Both the position numbers and the translations under genes were made by a program. The notes below the pieces were generated by a model. It saw only the letters and a program-made list of their open reading frames with translations, was not told the DNA's origin and did no database searches. A stretch of 64,000 nt of DNA from Acidobacteriota bacterium (lineage in GTDB: Bacteria; Acidobacteriota; Blastocatellia; UBA7656): the NCBI GenBank assembly GCA_040754075.1, contig JBFMDH010000006.1, positions 1 to 64,000 on the forward strand, read 5' to 3'. Numbering within the stretch: position 1 is the stretch's first letter; every line of letters starts with the position of its first letter. Positions 53,604 through 62,151 of the stretch are shown here, piece after piece.

Positions 53604-55475
53604 ATGGGTAAGGTGATAGGAATTGACTTAGGCACCACGAATTCCTGCGTAGCGATTCTCGAAGGTGGCGTAACCCAAATCATTCCCAATAAAGAAGGCG
53701 GTCGCACAACCCCATCGGTTGTCGCATTCACTGAAAAGGGCGAACGATTGATCGGACAGATTGCCAAACGTCAGGCAATCACCAACGCGGCAAATACGAT
53801 TTACGCAATCAAACGGTTAATGGGGCGCAAGTTCAAATCCAACGAAGCGCAACGCGCCGTGCAATCCGTGCCATATGAAATAACCGAAGCGCCAAACGGC
53901 GATTGCCGTGTGCGTGTGCGTGGTCGCGATTATTCACCGCCTGAAATCTCTTCGATTCTCCTGCAACGATTGAAACAATCGGCAGAAGAATTTTTAGGCG
54001 AAGAAGTAACCGAAGCCATCATCACCGTTCCTGCCTATTTCGATGATATTCAACGCCAGGCAACCAAAGATGCAGGGAAAATCGCCGGACTCAATGTCCA
54101 GCGCATCTTAAACGAACCGACGGCGGCGGCGCTCGCTTACGGACTCAACAAACAAGAGCATGAAAAAATCGCGGTCTACGATTTGGGCGGCGGCACTTTT
54201 GATATTTCGATTATGGAAATGTCTGACGGGGTGTTTGAAGTGCTGTCAACTTGCGGCGATTCGTTTTTAGGCGGCGAAGATTTTGACCAGCGCATCGTTG
54301 ACTGGATGATTGAAACCTTCCAACAGGAAACCAATATCGATTTGCGTTCCGACCGTCTGGCTTTGCAGCGACTCAAAGAAGCCGCTGAACGCGCCAAATG
54401 CGAACTTTCGACGGCGCTGGAATCACAACTCAATTTGCCGTTTATCGCTGCCGATTCGACCGGACCGAAACATTTCAACAAATCTCTGACCCGCACACAA
54501 TTTGAAGAACTGGTCAAAGATTTGGTCGAGCAGACGGTCGAACCTTGCAATAAAGCGTTGAAAGACGCCAAGGTCAAAGCCGAAGACATCACCAAAGTTT
54601 TACTGGTCGGCGGGCAAACCCGCTCACCGATTATCATTCAACGTGTACGGGAAATTTTTAACCGTGAACCGTCGATTGAAATTAATCCTGACGAAGTCGT
54701 CGCTATCGGCGCTTCGATTCAAGCGGGCGTGCTTTCCGGTCAGGTCAAAGACCTCATCCTCTTGGACGTCATACCGCTCAGCCTGGGTATCGAAACCCGT
54801 GGCGGACTGTTTACCAAAATCCTTGACCGCAACTCGACGATTCCGACCAAGAAGAGTTTGATCTTCACCACGGTTGCCGATAACCAACAGGTGGTCGAAG
54901 TCCATGTCCTGCAAGGTGAACGCGAAATCGCCGCGGGCAATCGCAGCCTCGGCAAATTCGAGATGGTCGGCATTCCGCCCGCGCCGCGTGGCGTGCCGCA
55001 AATCGAAGTCACCTTTGAAGTGGATGCCGACGGCATTACCTCGGTCGCAGCGACGGACAAAATGACCGGACAGGAACAAGCCATGAAGATTACCCCTTCA
55101 TCGGGTCTTTCGGCTTCCGAGATTTACGATTTGATTGAAGAAGCGCAGCGCAATGCCGATAACGACCGTCGCATGAAGGAAGTCATCCTGGCGCGCAATC
55201 GTCTGGAAGGCTTGTTGCAAAATACTATCCGTTCATTCCAGGAATTCGGCTATATGCTGTCGGGTTCCGACCAGGAAACCGCGCGCCGCACGATTGATGA
55301 AGCGCGTGAAGCAGCGTTGATGGACGATGCTTCGAGTATTCGCTTTGCGCTCGAAGAACTCGAAAACGTCGCCAAGATGATCACCGATGCGATGTTTCGT
55401 CCGACCTCTGTGGTGCCCGACGCCGAAGCCAACATTACTGAAGACGCGGTCGCACCCCTATCTGAATTGAGTTAG
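53604..55475 (+). CDS. dnaK: Hsp70 chaperone DnaK
   Basis: 623 residues, AGAGGT before the ATG. The ATPase domain has GIDLGTTNSCVA, YDLGGGTFDISI and the signature KVLLVGGQTRSPIIIQ (family usually GGxTRxP). The substrate domain has DVIPLSLGIETRGG and SGLSASEIYDLIEEAQ. The C-tail is short and lacks the EEVD/KKK ending. It folds client proteins with DnaJ and GrpE. A 183-nt gap with a hairpin separates it from grpE. Confidence 0.96.
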   Translation: MGKVIGIDLGTTNSCVAILEGGVTQIIPNKEGGRTTPSVVAFTEKGERLIGQIAKRQAITNAANTIYAIKRLMGRKFKSNEAQRAVQSVPYEITEAPNGDCRVRVRGRDYSPPEISSILLQRLKQSAEEFLGEEVTEAIITVPAYFDDIQRQATKDAGKIAGLNVQRILNEPTAAALAYGLNKQEHEKIAVYDLGGGTFDISIMEMSDGVFEVLSTCGDSFLGGEDFDQRIVDWMIETFQQETNIDLRSDRLALQRLKEAAERAKCELSTALESQLNLPFIAADSTGPKHFNKSLTRTQFEELVKDLVEQTVEPCNKALKDAKVKAEDITKVLLVGGQTRSPIIIQRVREIFNREPSIEINPDEVVAIGASIQAGVLSGQVKDLILLDVIPLSLGIETRGGLFTKILDRNSTIPTKKSLIFTTVADNQQVVEVHVLQGEREIAAGNRSLGKFEMVGIPPAPRGVPQIEVTFEVDADGITSVAATDKMTGQEQAMKITPSSGLSASEIYDLIEEAQRNADNDRRMKEVILARNRLEGLLQNTIRSFQEFGYMLSGSDQETARRTIDEAREAALMDDASSIRFALEELENVAKMITDAMFRPTSVVPDAEANITEDAVAPLSELS

Positions 55476-55565
55476 TTTTTGCTATACTTGGTTTTCTTTA
55501 TGTCGGCTCTTGTTCAGCATTGAGTAGGAGCCGACAAAAATATTACAAACAAAGGTTTAAGAAAA

Positions 55566-56675
55566 TTGAGTAGCAAACGAGATTATTATGAAGTCCTTGG
55601 CGTGACCCGCAGTGCCACCGACCAGGAATTAAAACAAGCTTATCGCAAACTCGCTGTCCAGTATCACCCGGACAAAAATCAGGGCAATAAAGAAGCCGAA
55701 GAAAAATTCAAAGAGATCAACGAAGCCTATCAGGTTTTATCTTCGCCGGATTTGCGCGCCCGTTATGACCGCCTGGGGCACGCGGGCGTCGGTTCCAGCG
55801 CCGCCGGTGCGGGCGCAGGTTTTGAAGGCTTTCCGGGCTTTGAAGACATCCTCGGCGACCTCTTCGGCTTTGGCGATATTTTCGGTTCGCGCGGTCGCCG
55901 CGCCGGACCGCGACGCGGTTCCGATTTGCGTTACGATATTGAAATCTCGCTCGAAGAAGCTTACGCCGGATTGCAAACCAAAATCCGCATTCCAAGACTT
56001 GAAGCCTGCGAACCCTGTAGCGGCACGGGCGCAGCGCCGGGTTCGTCGCCTGAGCGGTGTACGACCTGTGGCGGCAGAGGTCAGGTCACCCGTCAACAGG
56101 GCTTCTTTTCCGTGAGTCGCACCTGCGGCAGTTGTCGCGGCACCGGCAAAGTCATCCGCGAAGTCTGCAAAGAATGTCGTGGCGAAGGGCGCGTCGAACG
56201 CCATAAAACCTTAGAGGTGAAAATTCCTGCGGGCGTCGATACCGGTTCGCGCCTCAGGATGTCCGGCGAAGGCGAAGCCGGAGAGATGGGCGGACCTCCG
56301 GGCGATTTGTATGTGATGATTCATGTCAAACGTCACAAACTGTTCGAGCGCCACGATGAAAATCTGAGTTGCGAATACAACCTCTCGTTCACACAGGCGG
56401 CGCTTGGCGCAGAAGTTACGGTGCCGACTTTGGATGGTGAAGAGAAATTAAAAATTCCCGAAGGCACCCAGACCGGCTCAACTTTCAAAATCAAACATAA
56501 AGGCATGCCGGTGCTTGGCGGGCGCGGGCGCGGCGATTTATTCGTGCGGGTTCACGTGGTCACGCCGACAAGCTTAACGAAAGAACAACGCCGTTTGCTC
56601 GAAGAATTCGCCAAACTTGATGGCAACGATAAGCCCGACGATAAAGGCATCTTCAATAAAATTTTCGGCAGTTGA
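55566..56675 (+). CDS. dnaJ: Chaperone DnaJ
   Basis: 369 residues, TTG start (the only start that leaves the J-domain intact: [12 protein letters not shown]). The J-domain (4-68) has the HPD triad in [11 protein letters not shown] Gly/Phe-rich stretch (75-118) follows. Four zinc-finger repeats are complete: [24 protein letters not shown] and CKECRGEG. C-terminal substrate domains end at 369. It is the last gene of the hrcA operon, 90 nt after dnaK. Confidence 0.95.
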   Translation: MSSKRDYYEVLGVTRSATDQELKQAYRKLAVQYHPDKNQGNKEAEEKFKEINEAYQVLSSPDLRARYDRLGHAGVGSSAAGAGAGFEGFPGFEDILGDLFGFGDIFGSRGRRAGPRRGSDLRYDIEISLEEAYAGLQTKIRIPRLEACEPCSGTGAAPGSSPERCTTCGGRGQVTRQQGFFSVSRTCGSCRGTGKVIREVCKECRGEGRVERHKTLEVKIPAGVDTGSRLRMSGEGEAGEMGGPPGDLYVMIHVKRHKLFERHDENLSCEYNLSFTQAALGAEVTVPTLDGEEKLKIPEGTQTGSTFKIKHKGMPVLGGRGRGDLFVRVHVVTPTSLTKEQRRLLEEFAKLDGNDKPDDKGIFNKIFGS

Positions 56676-56810
56676 TTGTTAAGACGCATTCTGTTGATTA
56701 AAACCGGAAGCCTTGCGTAGTTTCCCATCGACTTGCCTGGTCGGCATTGACATCAACTGGCGGTTGGGTGAGGATGACGGTAAGCCCGAAAAATTTGGAG
56801 GCGATTGACC

Positions 56811-57062
56811 ATGACAGAAATCATCTTGCGAATCCCCGAAGAAGCTTTAGCGGCGCTCAACCTGTCACCTACGGAAACCGCTGATGAATTACGCTTTGCG
56901 GCGGCGGTAAAACTTTATGAACTTGGACGATTATCATCAGGCGCAGCAGCGGCAATTGCAGGTGTTCCGCGCGCGGTTTTTCTAAGCAAATTGGCTGATT
57001 ACGGGGTCACGACTTTTAAACTAACCGAAGAAGAATTACTTGAGGATTTGGCACGTGCCTGA
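56811..57062 (+). CDS. UPF0175-family antitoxin
   Basis: 83 residues from ATG 56811, with GGAGG at 56797-56801. The body LRFAAAVKLYELGRLSSGAAAAIAGVPRAVF in part (LYELGRLSSGAAAAIAGVP) is the UPF0175 helix-turn-helix signature. These proteins act as antitoxins to PIN-fold/DUF3368 toxins and probably bind the promoter. The stop codon overlaps the toxin start region, a typical toxin-antitoxin arrangement. Confidence 0.85.
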   Translation: MTEIILRIPEEALAALNLSPTETADELRFAAAVKLYELGRLSSGAAAAIAGVPRAVFLSKLADYGVTTFKLTEEELLEDLARA

Positions 57063-57537
57063 TGTGATCAGCGACACCTCGCCCTTGCAGTATCTTTATC
57101 AAACCAATTTGCTTGATTTGCTACCGACGCTATATCAGAAAGTTTTAATTCCACAAGCTGTATTTGACGAATTAGAGGTTGGGCGCATTCATAATATAAA
57201 TCTTCCAGATGTTGCACAGTTATCCTGGATAGAAATACATCAGGTAAACATCTCGCCGCAGTTAATATTTGCTGTCGACCTTGGTTTAGGAGAACGAGAA
57301 GTTTTAAGTTTGGCAACTCAGGTGTCACACTCGCTTGCGTTGCTAGATGATGCGTTGGCAAGACAACACGCTAAACTTTTGAATATCCCCTTTACCGGCA
57401 CCTTGGGCGTTTTATTACGAGCAAAAAAAGAAGGGCATTTAAATTTAATAGCACCTGTCTTAAATCAACTCGACAACTTGCGGTTTCGGTTAGACGTGAA
57501 AACCCATAATGCGGTGTTGAAGATTGCGGGTGAATAA
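57055..57537 (+). CDS. DUF3368 PIN-domain toxin
   Basis: 161 residues from GTG 57055, overlapping the antitoxin by 8 nt with GAGGA in front. PIN features are SDTSPLQYLYQ (first Asp), DLGLGEREVLSLA (Asp/Glu) and LALLDDALARQHAKLL (Asp pair), which together form the acidic Mg site of an RNase. The frame is visibly richer in A+T than its neighbours, suggesting horizontal arrival. It ends 1 nt before the converging nuclease gene. Confidence 0.82.
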   Translation: MPDVISDTSPLQYLYQTNLLDLLPTLYQKVLIPQAVFDELEVGRIHNINLPDVAQLSWIEIHQVNISPQLIFAVDLGLGEREVLSLATQVSHSLALLDDALARQHAKLLNIPFTGTLGVLLRAKKEGHLNLIAPVLNQLDNLRFRLDVKTHNAVLKIAGE

Positions 57538-57538
57538 A

Positions 57539-58729
57539 TCAGAAACTTTGCAAAACCCCTAACACATCTTTCGCACTCACGCTGGTTTTACACATCAACA
57601 CATTCGCGGGAAGATTCGTCGGAGCGTCGCGGCTGCCGCGCAGGTCTTCGGAAATGATTAAAATAAAATTGGTGAATCGTCCGCGCTCGAATTCTTCCAG
57701 ACGCTCTTTCAAATAACGCGGCGTCCAAAAACCCAGCACTTCAAGATAGATTTTTCGCCCGTCGCCACTGGTCAAAACGAAATCCGGCACAAATGCCGAC
57801 TCGCCTAAATCAATCACTTCACGACACTGTGCAAGTTGCCAATCACTTGCAGCTTTCGCCCAACTCGCTTTTAACTTTTCGGCGATTTGATTTTCAAACA
57901 TCGGCACCTGCAATCGATTGGAACTGAGCCGAGTGTCATCGCCTGCCAGTTCATAAAACAGCGTGCCGCCGAATTTCGATTCAATTTCGGCGCGCATTTG
58001 CCAACCTGTGCACAGCAGTAGCGACGGCAAAAAGACCGCCATCTGAATGCCGTATTTTTGCGAGCGATGAAACATCGCCACGGGTCCCGTAAGTTTAACC
58101 GCGTAACCGCGCGCCGCAGTTCCGGAAATCGAATGAATCAGGCGATGCGCTTTGATGGCTTCAAAGAGTTGCCTATACCCTGCCGCATCTTGCGGCTCAA
58201 TCCACAACCGCATCTCCACCGAGCGATAGAGCAATGCCTGCGCCTGCGCCAGATTGTATGCGTCAATCAATTCCTCAGCCGCTGGTTCATCGAAATCCAT
58301 CAAGCGTTGATTGGCAGGCAAGTCTGCGTAAAGGTGTTCAATCAATTCATCGGCTGCAATCTGTAACTGCGCTGCGACTTCATTGATGATTTGTTCGCGC
58401 GACTGAGTTGAAGTGACGGGATGCGAGGCGCGCGCGCTGGTAAATAATTTCTGACGAATTTCGGTTGGTTCAATCGCCAGCGAAGTTTCAAACACGCATC
58501 TATCCAGCAAAAGCTTAATCAAGCCGCGCAAAATTTTGTAATCGGTTCCGGTGCCGACATAATCCTGCAACGCTTCATCGAGTTCGCCGCGACGCGCGTT
58601 CACATTCTGAGCGACAATGGCAATCAGGTCGCTGGCAATTTGCAGATAGTTTTTATCGGTCGGCGCAATGTAATGCGGTTCGATGCGTTTGCCGCGTCGG
58701 CGGCTGATGGCTAAATCGGCTGTCAGCAT
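57539..58729 (-). CDS. Bax1-like (DUF790) nuclease
   Basis: 396 residues from ATG 58729; an upstream GTG would only translate the dispersed repeat. The start MLTADLAISRRRGKRIEPHYI (its first 20 residues) is the conserved DUF790 entry. The C-terminal part carries a PD-(D/E)XK-like nuclease core: FVPDFVLTSGDGRKIYLEVLGFWTPRYL in part (PDF, then LEVLGFWT). In archaea Bax1 is the partner nuclease of the XPB helicase in excision repair. Here it lies behind an XPB-like gene on the same strand, separated by a small inserted gene. The conserved pairing makes the call strong. Confidence 0.8.
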   Translation of the reverse strand: MLTADLAISRRRGKRIEPHYIAPTDKNYLQIASDLIAIVAQNVNARRGELDEALQDYVGTGTDYKILRGLIKLLLDRCVFETSLAIEPTEIRQKLFTSARASHPVTSTQSREQIINEVAAQLQIAADELIEHLYADLPANQRLMDFDEPAAEELIDAYNLAQAQALLYRSVEMRLWIEPQDAAGYRQLFEAIKAHRLIHSISGTAARGYAVKLTGPVAMFHRSQKYGIQMAVFLPSLLLCTGWQMRAEIESKFGGTLFYELAGDDTRLSSNRLQVPMFENQIAEKLKASWAKAASDWQLAQCREVIDLGESAFVPDFVLTSGDGRKIYLEVLGFWTPRYLKERLEEFERGRFTNFILIISEDLRGSRDAPTNLPANVLMCKTSVSAKDVLGVLQSF

Positions 58730-58731
58730 AA

Positions 58732-58763
58732 AAGTCCAGCGAGTCTTGCCAGTCTGGCGAGTC
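58732..58763. repeat. Dispersed GACTGGCAAGACTCG-type repeat, copy 2
   Basis: Read on the minus strand it is GACTCGCCAGACTGGCAAGA followed by CTCGCTGGACTT. It fills the gap between the four-helix gene stop and the Bax1 ATG, again abutting a start codon and leaving no Shine-Dalgarno. Confidence 0.7.
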
Positions 58764-59132
58764 AATGAGAAATTCCGCGAAGATGTTGTGAGAGCGCCAT
58801 TATCATCCGAGAAATCTCTTCGAGCAAATCGTACAACTTTGAAAAACACTCTTGATTAATGTAACGCTGGTCAAGCGCCACATATAGATGCGATTGAACT
58901 TCTTCTACGGAACCGCGAGACATATTCAGAAAGTTAGCAAACTCTTTATCTGAGCGTCGCCCATGACCTTCTGCAATGTTTGCCATGATTGAAACACTTG
59001 CACGCCGAATTTGATCTCGCAATCCAAAATCCATAGCAAATTCCTTTTCTTTTGAAATTGCATAAACGATAAGTGTTACTTCGCGCGCTTTCTGCCAAGT
59101 TTTTATCTCTTCAAACTTTTGAAGGTCGGCAT
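58762..59132 (-). pseudogene. Four-helix-bundle 23S-rRNA-intervening-sequence-type protein, frameshifted at its 5' end
   Basis: The body EEIKTWQKAREVTLIVYAI, DFGLRDQIRRASVSIMANIAEG and KEFANFLNMSRGSVEEVQSHL is the IVS four-helix family, usually about 120 residues. The natural start should be the ATG at 59132 (minus), with GGAGGA at 59142-59137, giving MPTFKS. That frame stops after nine codons. One extra T in the T-run at 59113-59115 would restore MPTFKSFEEIKTWQ. Without it, the intact part can be read only from ATG 59253, inside the 3' end of the helicase gene. This is either a true one-base deletion or a sequence error. The gene is flanked by dispersed repeats and splits the XPB-Bax1 pair. 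Confidence 0.7.
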
Positions 59133-59145
59133 AAGTTCCTCCATT

Positions 59146-59198
59146 CTCGCAAGACTGTGAGCGTAGCGAACCGCTGGACTCGCAAGACTCGCTAGACT
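59146..59198. repeat. Dispersed GACTCGCAAGACTCG-type repeat, copy 3
   Basis: The sequence CTCGCAAGACTGTGAGCGTA, then CGCTGGACTCGCAAGACTCG and CTAGACT. It contains the stop codon of the helicase gene (59192-59194) and precedes the four-helix gene. Confidence 0.65.
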
Positions 59199-60556
59199 TC
59201 ACTTCGTCTTCGGCTGATGCCCTCTTCCGAAGTTTCGGCAGTGACGACTTCATACAGCACGGCTTCTTTTTCCGGCTGTTTGCGAAGGATTCTCCCCAAC
59301 CGTTGAATGTGTTCGCGTGATGAACCGGTGCCGGAAAGCACGATGGCAACCGAAGCGTCGGGAATGTTCACCCCTTCGTTCAACACCCGCGACGTTGCCA
59401 GCGCCAGCACCTCGCCTCGATTAAACAGTTCAAGCCACAATCGGCGCTCTTTAATCGGTGTTTCGTGGGTGATGGCGGGAATCAAAAATTGTTTCGAGAT
59501 GCGATAGACCATTTCGTTTTCGGCGGTAAAAATCAAAACTTTTTCGCGACGATGACGGTGCAAGAGTTCAGCTAAAACTTTGAGTTTCGCATCAGTGCCC
59601 AGCGCGATGCGTTTCGATTCGCGATATGCAAGCATGGCGCGGCGACCTTCCTGGGAGCGGGCGCTGGCGATTAAAAATAATTTCCAACCTTGCGGGCTGC
59701 GCATATTGATTTGCTGAGTGTGCAAAAAGCCGCGAAAAATCAGGCGCGCTTCGTCGTAACGCGCCCGTTCTTCATCCGTGAGATGCACAAAAATCTGCGC
59801 CATCGAATAATCGGCGAGGTATTCACCGGCGAGTTCCCGCGCCTCTTTGCGATAGATAATCGGGCCAATCAAATCTTCAAGCATGGTGTCTGCGCCGTCG
59901 CTTCGTTCAGGAGTTGCCGTGAGTCCCAAGCGAAACGGCGCAATCGCCATCTCTGCCGCGTAACGAAAAACGCTGCCGGGCAGGTGATGGCATTCGTCGA
60001 AAATGATTAAGCCGAACTCGTTGCCTTTGTCTTCCATAAAGCGAAAAGCCGATGAATAAGTGGTCACGATAATTGCGCCGCGCTCAAAATAGCCGCCGCC
60101 AATCAGCCCGATTTCCGCTTGAAAGCTGGCAAGCAGAAGGTCGTACCATTGATTCATCAAATCAAGTGTGGGCACGATAACCAATGTCGAACGCCCGGTG
60201 ATTTCGATTGCCATCTGCGCTAAAAAACTTTTACCCGCGCCGGTCGGCAAAATCACCACGCCGCGCCGCCCGCGCGTTTGCCACATTTCTAAGGCTTCTT
60301 GTTGATAAGGTCGCGGTTCAACTAAAAGGTTAGCCTTGAAATCGAATTCAAAATATTTGCGGGCATTATCCTGATGCGGGACTTTGTGGCGAACGAGTTC
60401 AGCGATGATTTGCCGGTAAGCGAGCGCCGGCGCGCGCCAACGTCGCACCCGTTCATCCCATTTGAAGGCATCGGGCACTTGCGCCGTCTGGTCTGCGCCA
60501 TCAATGAGTAACGTTCCGGCGTCGAATTCGATAATGAGTTCCGGTTGTTGATTCAC
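59192..60556 (-). CDS. XPB-like SF2 helicase
   Basis: 454 residues, GTG start. An N-terminal damage-recognition-like part (1-75) is followed by the SF2 core: Walker A PTGAGKSF (104-111), motif II DECH (187-190), motif III TAT (213-215), and motif VI QRLGRILRKQPEKE. The compact size and the PRPYQQEALEMW entry fit archaeal/bacterial XPB. It unwinds DNA, probably in repair together with the Bax1-like nuclease. The C-terminus ends inside a repeat copy, so a few native residues may be replaced. An extended -10 lies right at the start codon. Confidence 0.87.
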   Translation of the reverse strand: MNQQPELIIEFDAGTLLIDGADQTAQVPDAFKWDERVRRWRAPALAYRQIIAELVRHKVPHQDNARKYFEFDFKANLLVEPRPYQQEALEMWQTRGRRGVVILPTGAGKSFLAQMAIEITGRSTLVIVPTLDLMNQWYDLLLASFQAEIGLIGGGYFERGAIIVTTYSSAFRFMEDKGNEFGLIIFDECHHLPGSVFRYAAEMAIAPFRLGLTATPERSDGADTMLEDLIGPIIYRKEARELAGEYLADYSMAQIFVHLTDEERARYDEARLIFRGFLHTQQINMRSPQGWKLFLIASARSQEGRRAMLAYRESKRIALGTDAKLKVLAELLHRHRREKVLIFTAENEMVYRISKQFLIPAITHETPIKERRLWLELFNRGEVLALATSRVLNEGVNIPDASVAIVLSGTGSSREHIQRLGRILRKQPEKEAVLYEVVTAETSEEGISRRRSEV

Positions 60557-60564
60557 GAGTGATG

Positions 60565-60573
60565 ATTATAGCA
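60565..60573 (-). promoter_or_regulatory. Extended -10 promoter of the XPB gene, predicted leaderless
   Basis: On the minus strand TGCTATAAT is a perfect extended -10 with no clear -35. Transcription would begin about 2 nt before the GTG at 60556, and no Shine-Dalgarno is visible. A leaderless mRNA is inferred. Confidence 0.5.
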
Positions 60574-60702
60574 ATTGATTGATTGATGCGACGAAAGATG
60601 GGCGAGTTGAATTTAAGATGGGAGATGGAATACCAGGATTATTAAAGATGCATAAATTCAAGGTTGTTGCAAAAGATGAATGAGCCTGATGATGAAGGGA
60701 CA

Positions 60703-60835
60703 TTCCCGGCGGATATTGCGGATGCGGCGGATTTCAACGGATAGTTAGCAGTCAAGTAATCGCATTTTTATTGCGAAGGGTGAATGCAGAAATATATCCG
60801 TCCTCATCCGCAGTATCCGCAGCATCCGCCGGGAA
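60703..60835. repeat. Inverted GCGGAT-type repeat pair
   Basis: The gap 60557-60894 has no gene. TTCCCGGCGGATATTGCGGA and on (60703-60730) is the imperfect inverse of 60808-60835 (CCGCAGTATCCGCAGCATCC and on), with about 77 nt between. The unit GCGGAT is iterated in each arm. It may form a stem in the 3' region of the TonB-like transcript. Confidence 0.65.
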
Positions 60836-60894
60836 ATTCAAATTCACATAACGAACATTGGTATTCCGTCAAATAATTTAAACTTCAATTCATC

Positions 60895-61917
60895 TCAACG
60901 GATATTGAATTCGATATCCACGACTACCCAGTAAGCCACGGGTTGACCATTGCGCATTGCGGGTCTGAATCGCATTTGATAAGCAGCGCGAATCGCTTCT
61001 TCGCTCAAACCGTCAGGCAGGCCTCTCACAATACGAACCTGTTTAACACTGCCATCAGCGCCAACCAGGACGCGCGCGCGCGCCAAGCCCTGCACTTTAT
61101 TCTGTCGCGCCTGCTCTGTGTAATTCGGTCGCGGGCGGTTTAAAGCGATAGGTTTTACGTCAACCGCTTCGCTATTTTCATCACGGTCACGATTGTCTTT
61201 CCGTGTGCCGATGGTGTATCGGTTGTCGCCTTGATTGCCGCCTTCGCCGGGTCCAAAACCTGGGCCATTGCCTGGACCTACACCGCCCTTGTTACCTGTG
61301 CCGATGCCATTGCCTTTTCCCTGCCCATCTGATGGTGGGCTGACGACGCCGTTTGGCAAACCGGTTGGCAACAAATCATCGCGTTTGACATTGAGGTTGG
61401 GGTCGCCAAGCAATCTTTCTGCAAGCGGGATTGCCGGCGGTCTAAGCGTCGGTCGGGTCGTCGGGGCGATGATTGGTTGCTCTTCAGAATAATCGGGTCG
61501 CTCACCAAATGAAGCGGGATTTGGTGAATTGTCGCCGCCTCCACCACCTCCGTGCGAAGCCTGGTCATCGTCACCTTTGCGCAGATTGGCTTCGGGCGGC
61601 GCAGAGCCTATGGATGGAAGCCAGATCGTGTATTTAGGATTTTCGTCTTTAGAAACCGGGGAGTTCTGACGGATTGTCCAAAGGGTGAGGGTGAGCAAAA
61701 ATCCGGTTGAGTAAACCAGCAGACTGATTGCCAAGCCATATTGCAGAAACATCAAGCGCCGCCGGCCGCCGATACCTTCACCTTTGATGGCACCGATGAT
61801 GAAAGCTTTGGGACTCTCGCGCAGTTCACTAACCGCTTCATTGAATTCTTCAAACAAGCGTTTGAGCAGAGAGGTACGCTCAAGATTCATGCTTACAAAC
61901 AAAGCGTTGTCTTGCAT
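60895..61917 (-). CDS. TonB-like energy transducer
   Basis: 340 residues from ATG 61917, with GAGG 8 nt upstream. A cytosolic N-terminus of about 55 residues precedes one membrane helix (56-82). A long Gly/Pro/Asn-rich periplasmic linker follows (about 90-250; GGGGGGDN, GKGNGIGTGNKGGVGPGNGP). The C-terminal TonB domain (about 255-340) has RPRPNYTEQARQNKVQGLAR and GLSEEAIRAAYQMRFRPA. It transmits proton-motive energy to outer-membrane receptors. The Gly-rich spacer replaces the usual Pro-Lys spacer. No ExbBD is adjacent. Confidence 0.85.
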   Translation of the reverse strand: MQDNALFVSMNLERTSLLKRLFEEFNEAVSELRESPKAFIIGAIKGEGIGGRRRLMFLQYGLAISLLVYSTGFLLTLTLWTIRQNSPVSKDENPKYTIWLPSIGSAPPEANLRKGDDDQASHGGGGGGDNSPNPASFGERPDYSEEQPIIAPTTRPTLRPPAIPLAERLLGDPNLNVKRDDLLPTGLPNGVVSPPSDGQGKGNGIGTGNKGGVGPGNGPGFGPGEGGNQGDNRYTIGTRKDNRDRDENSEAVDVKPIALNRPRPNYTEQARQNKVQGLARARVLVGADGSVKQVRIVRGLPDGLSEEAIRAAYQMRFRPAMRNGQPVAYWVVVDIEFNIR

Positions 61918-62151
61918 CCTTAAATCCTCTTTTGATTGGTTGATTGCCTCAGCACGGTTGGGCATGCAGAGCGTCTGTGCGCTCATCCATTCTGTTTTAT
62001 TTTTTTACGTGGGAACTTGCCGATTGATTAAGTAGGCACTGAGAGAATGCTGGCTACGAGCGAACTTGCGAATAAAAATTAATTCCTCACATGGCATTCA
62101 TCAAGGTTCTTGGTTATTGTTTGTGCGTCTATCATAAACTCGGAGGCGAAG

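Noticed and set aside
58730-58849. GTG-started 40-residue extension of the Bax1-like protein
   Set aside because: The extra residues come from the dispersed repeat and the four-helix gene read in another frame; the conserved start is MLTADLAIS.
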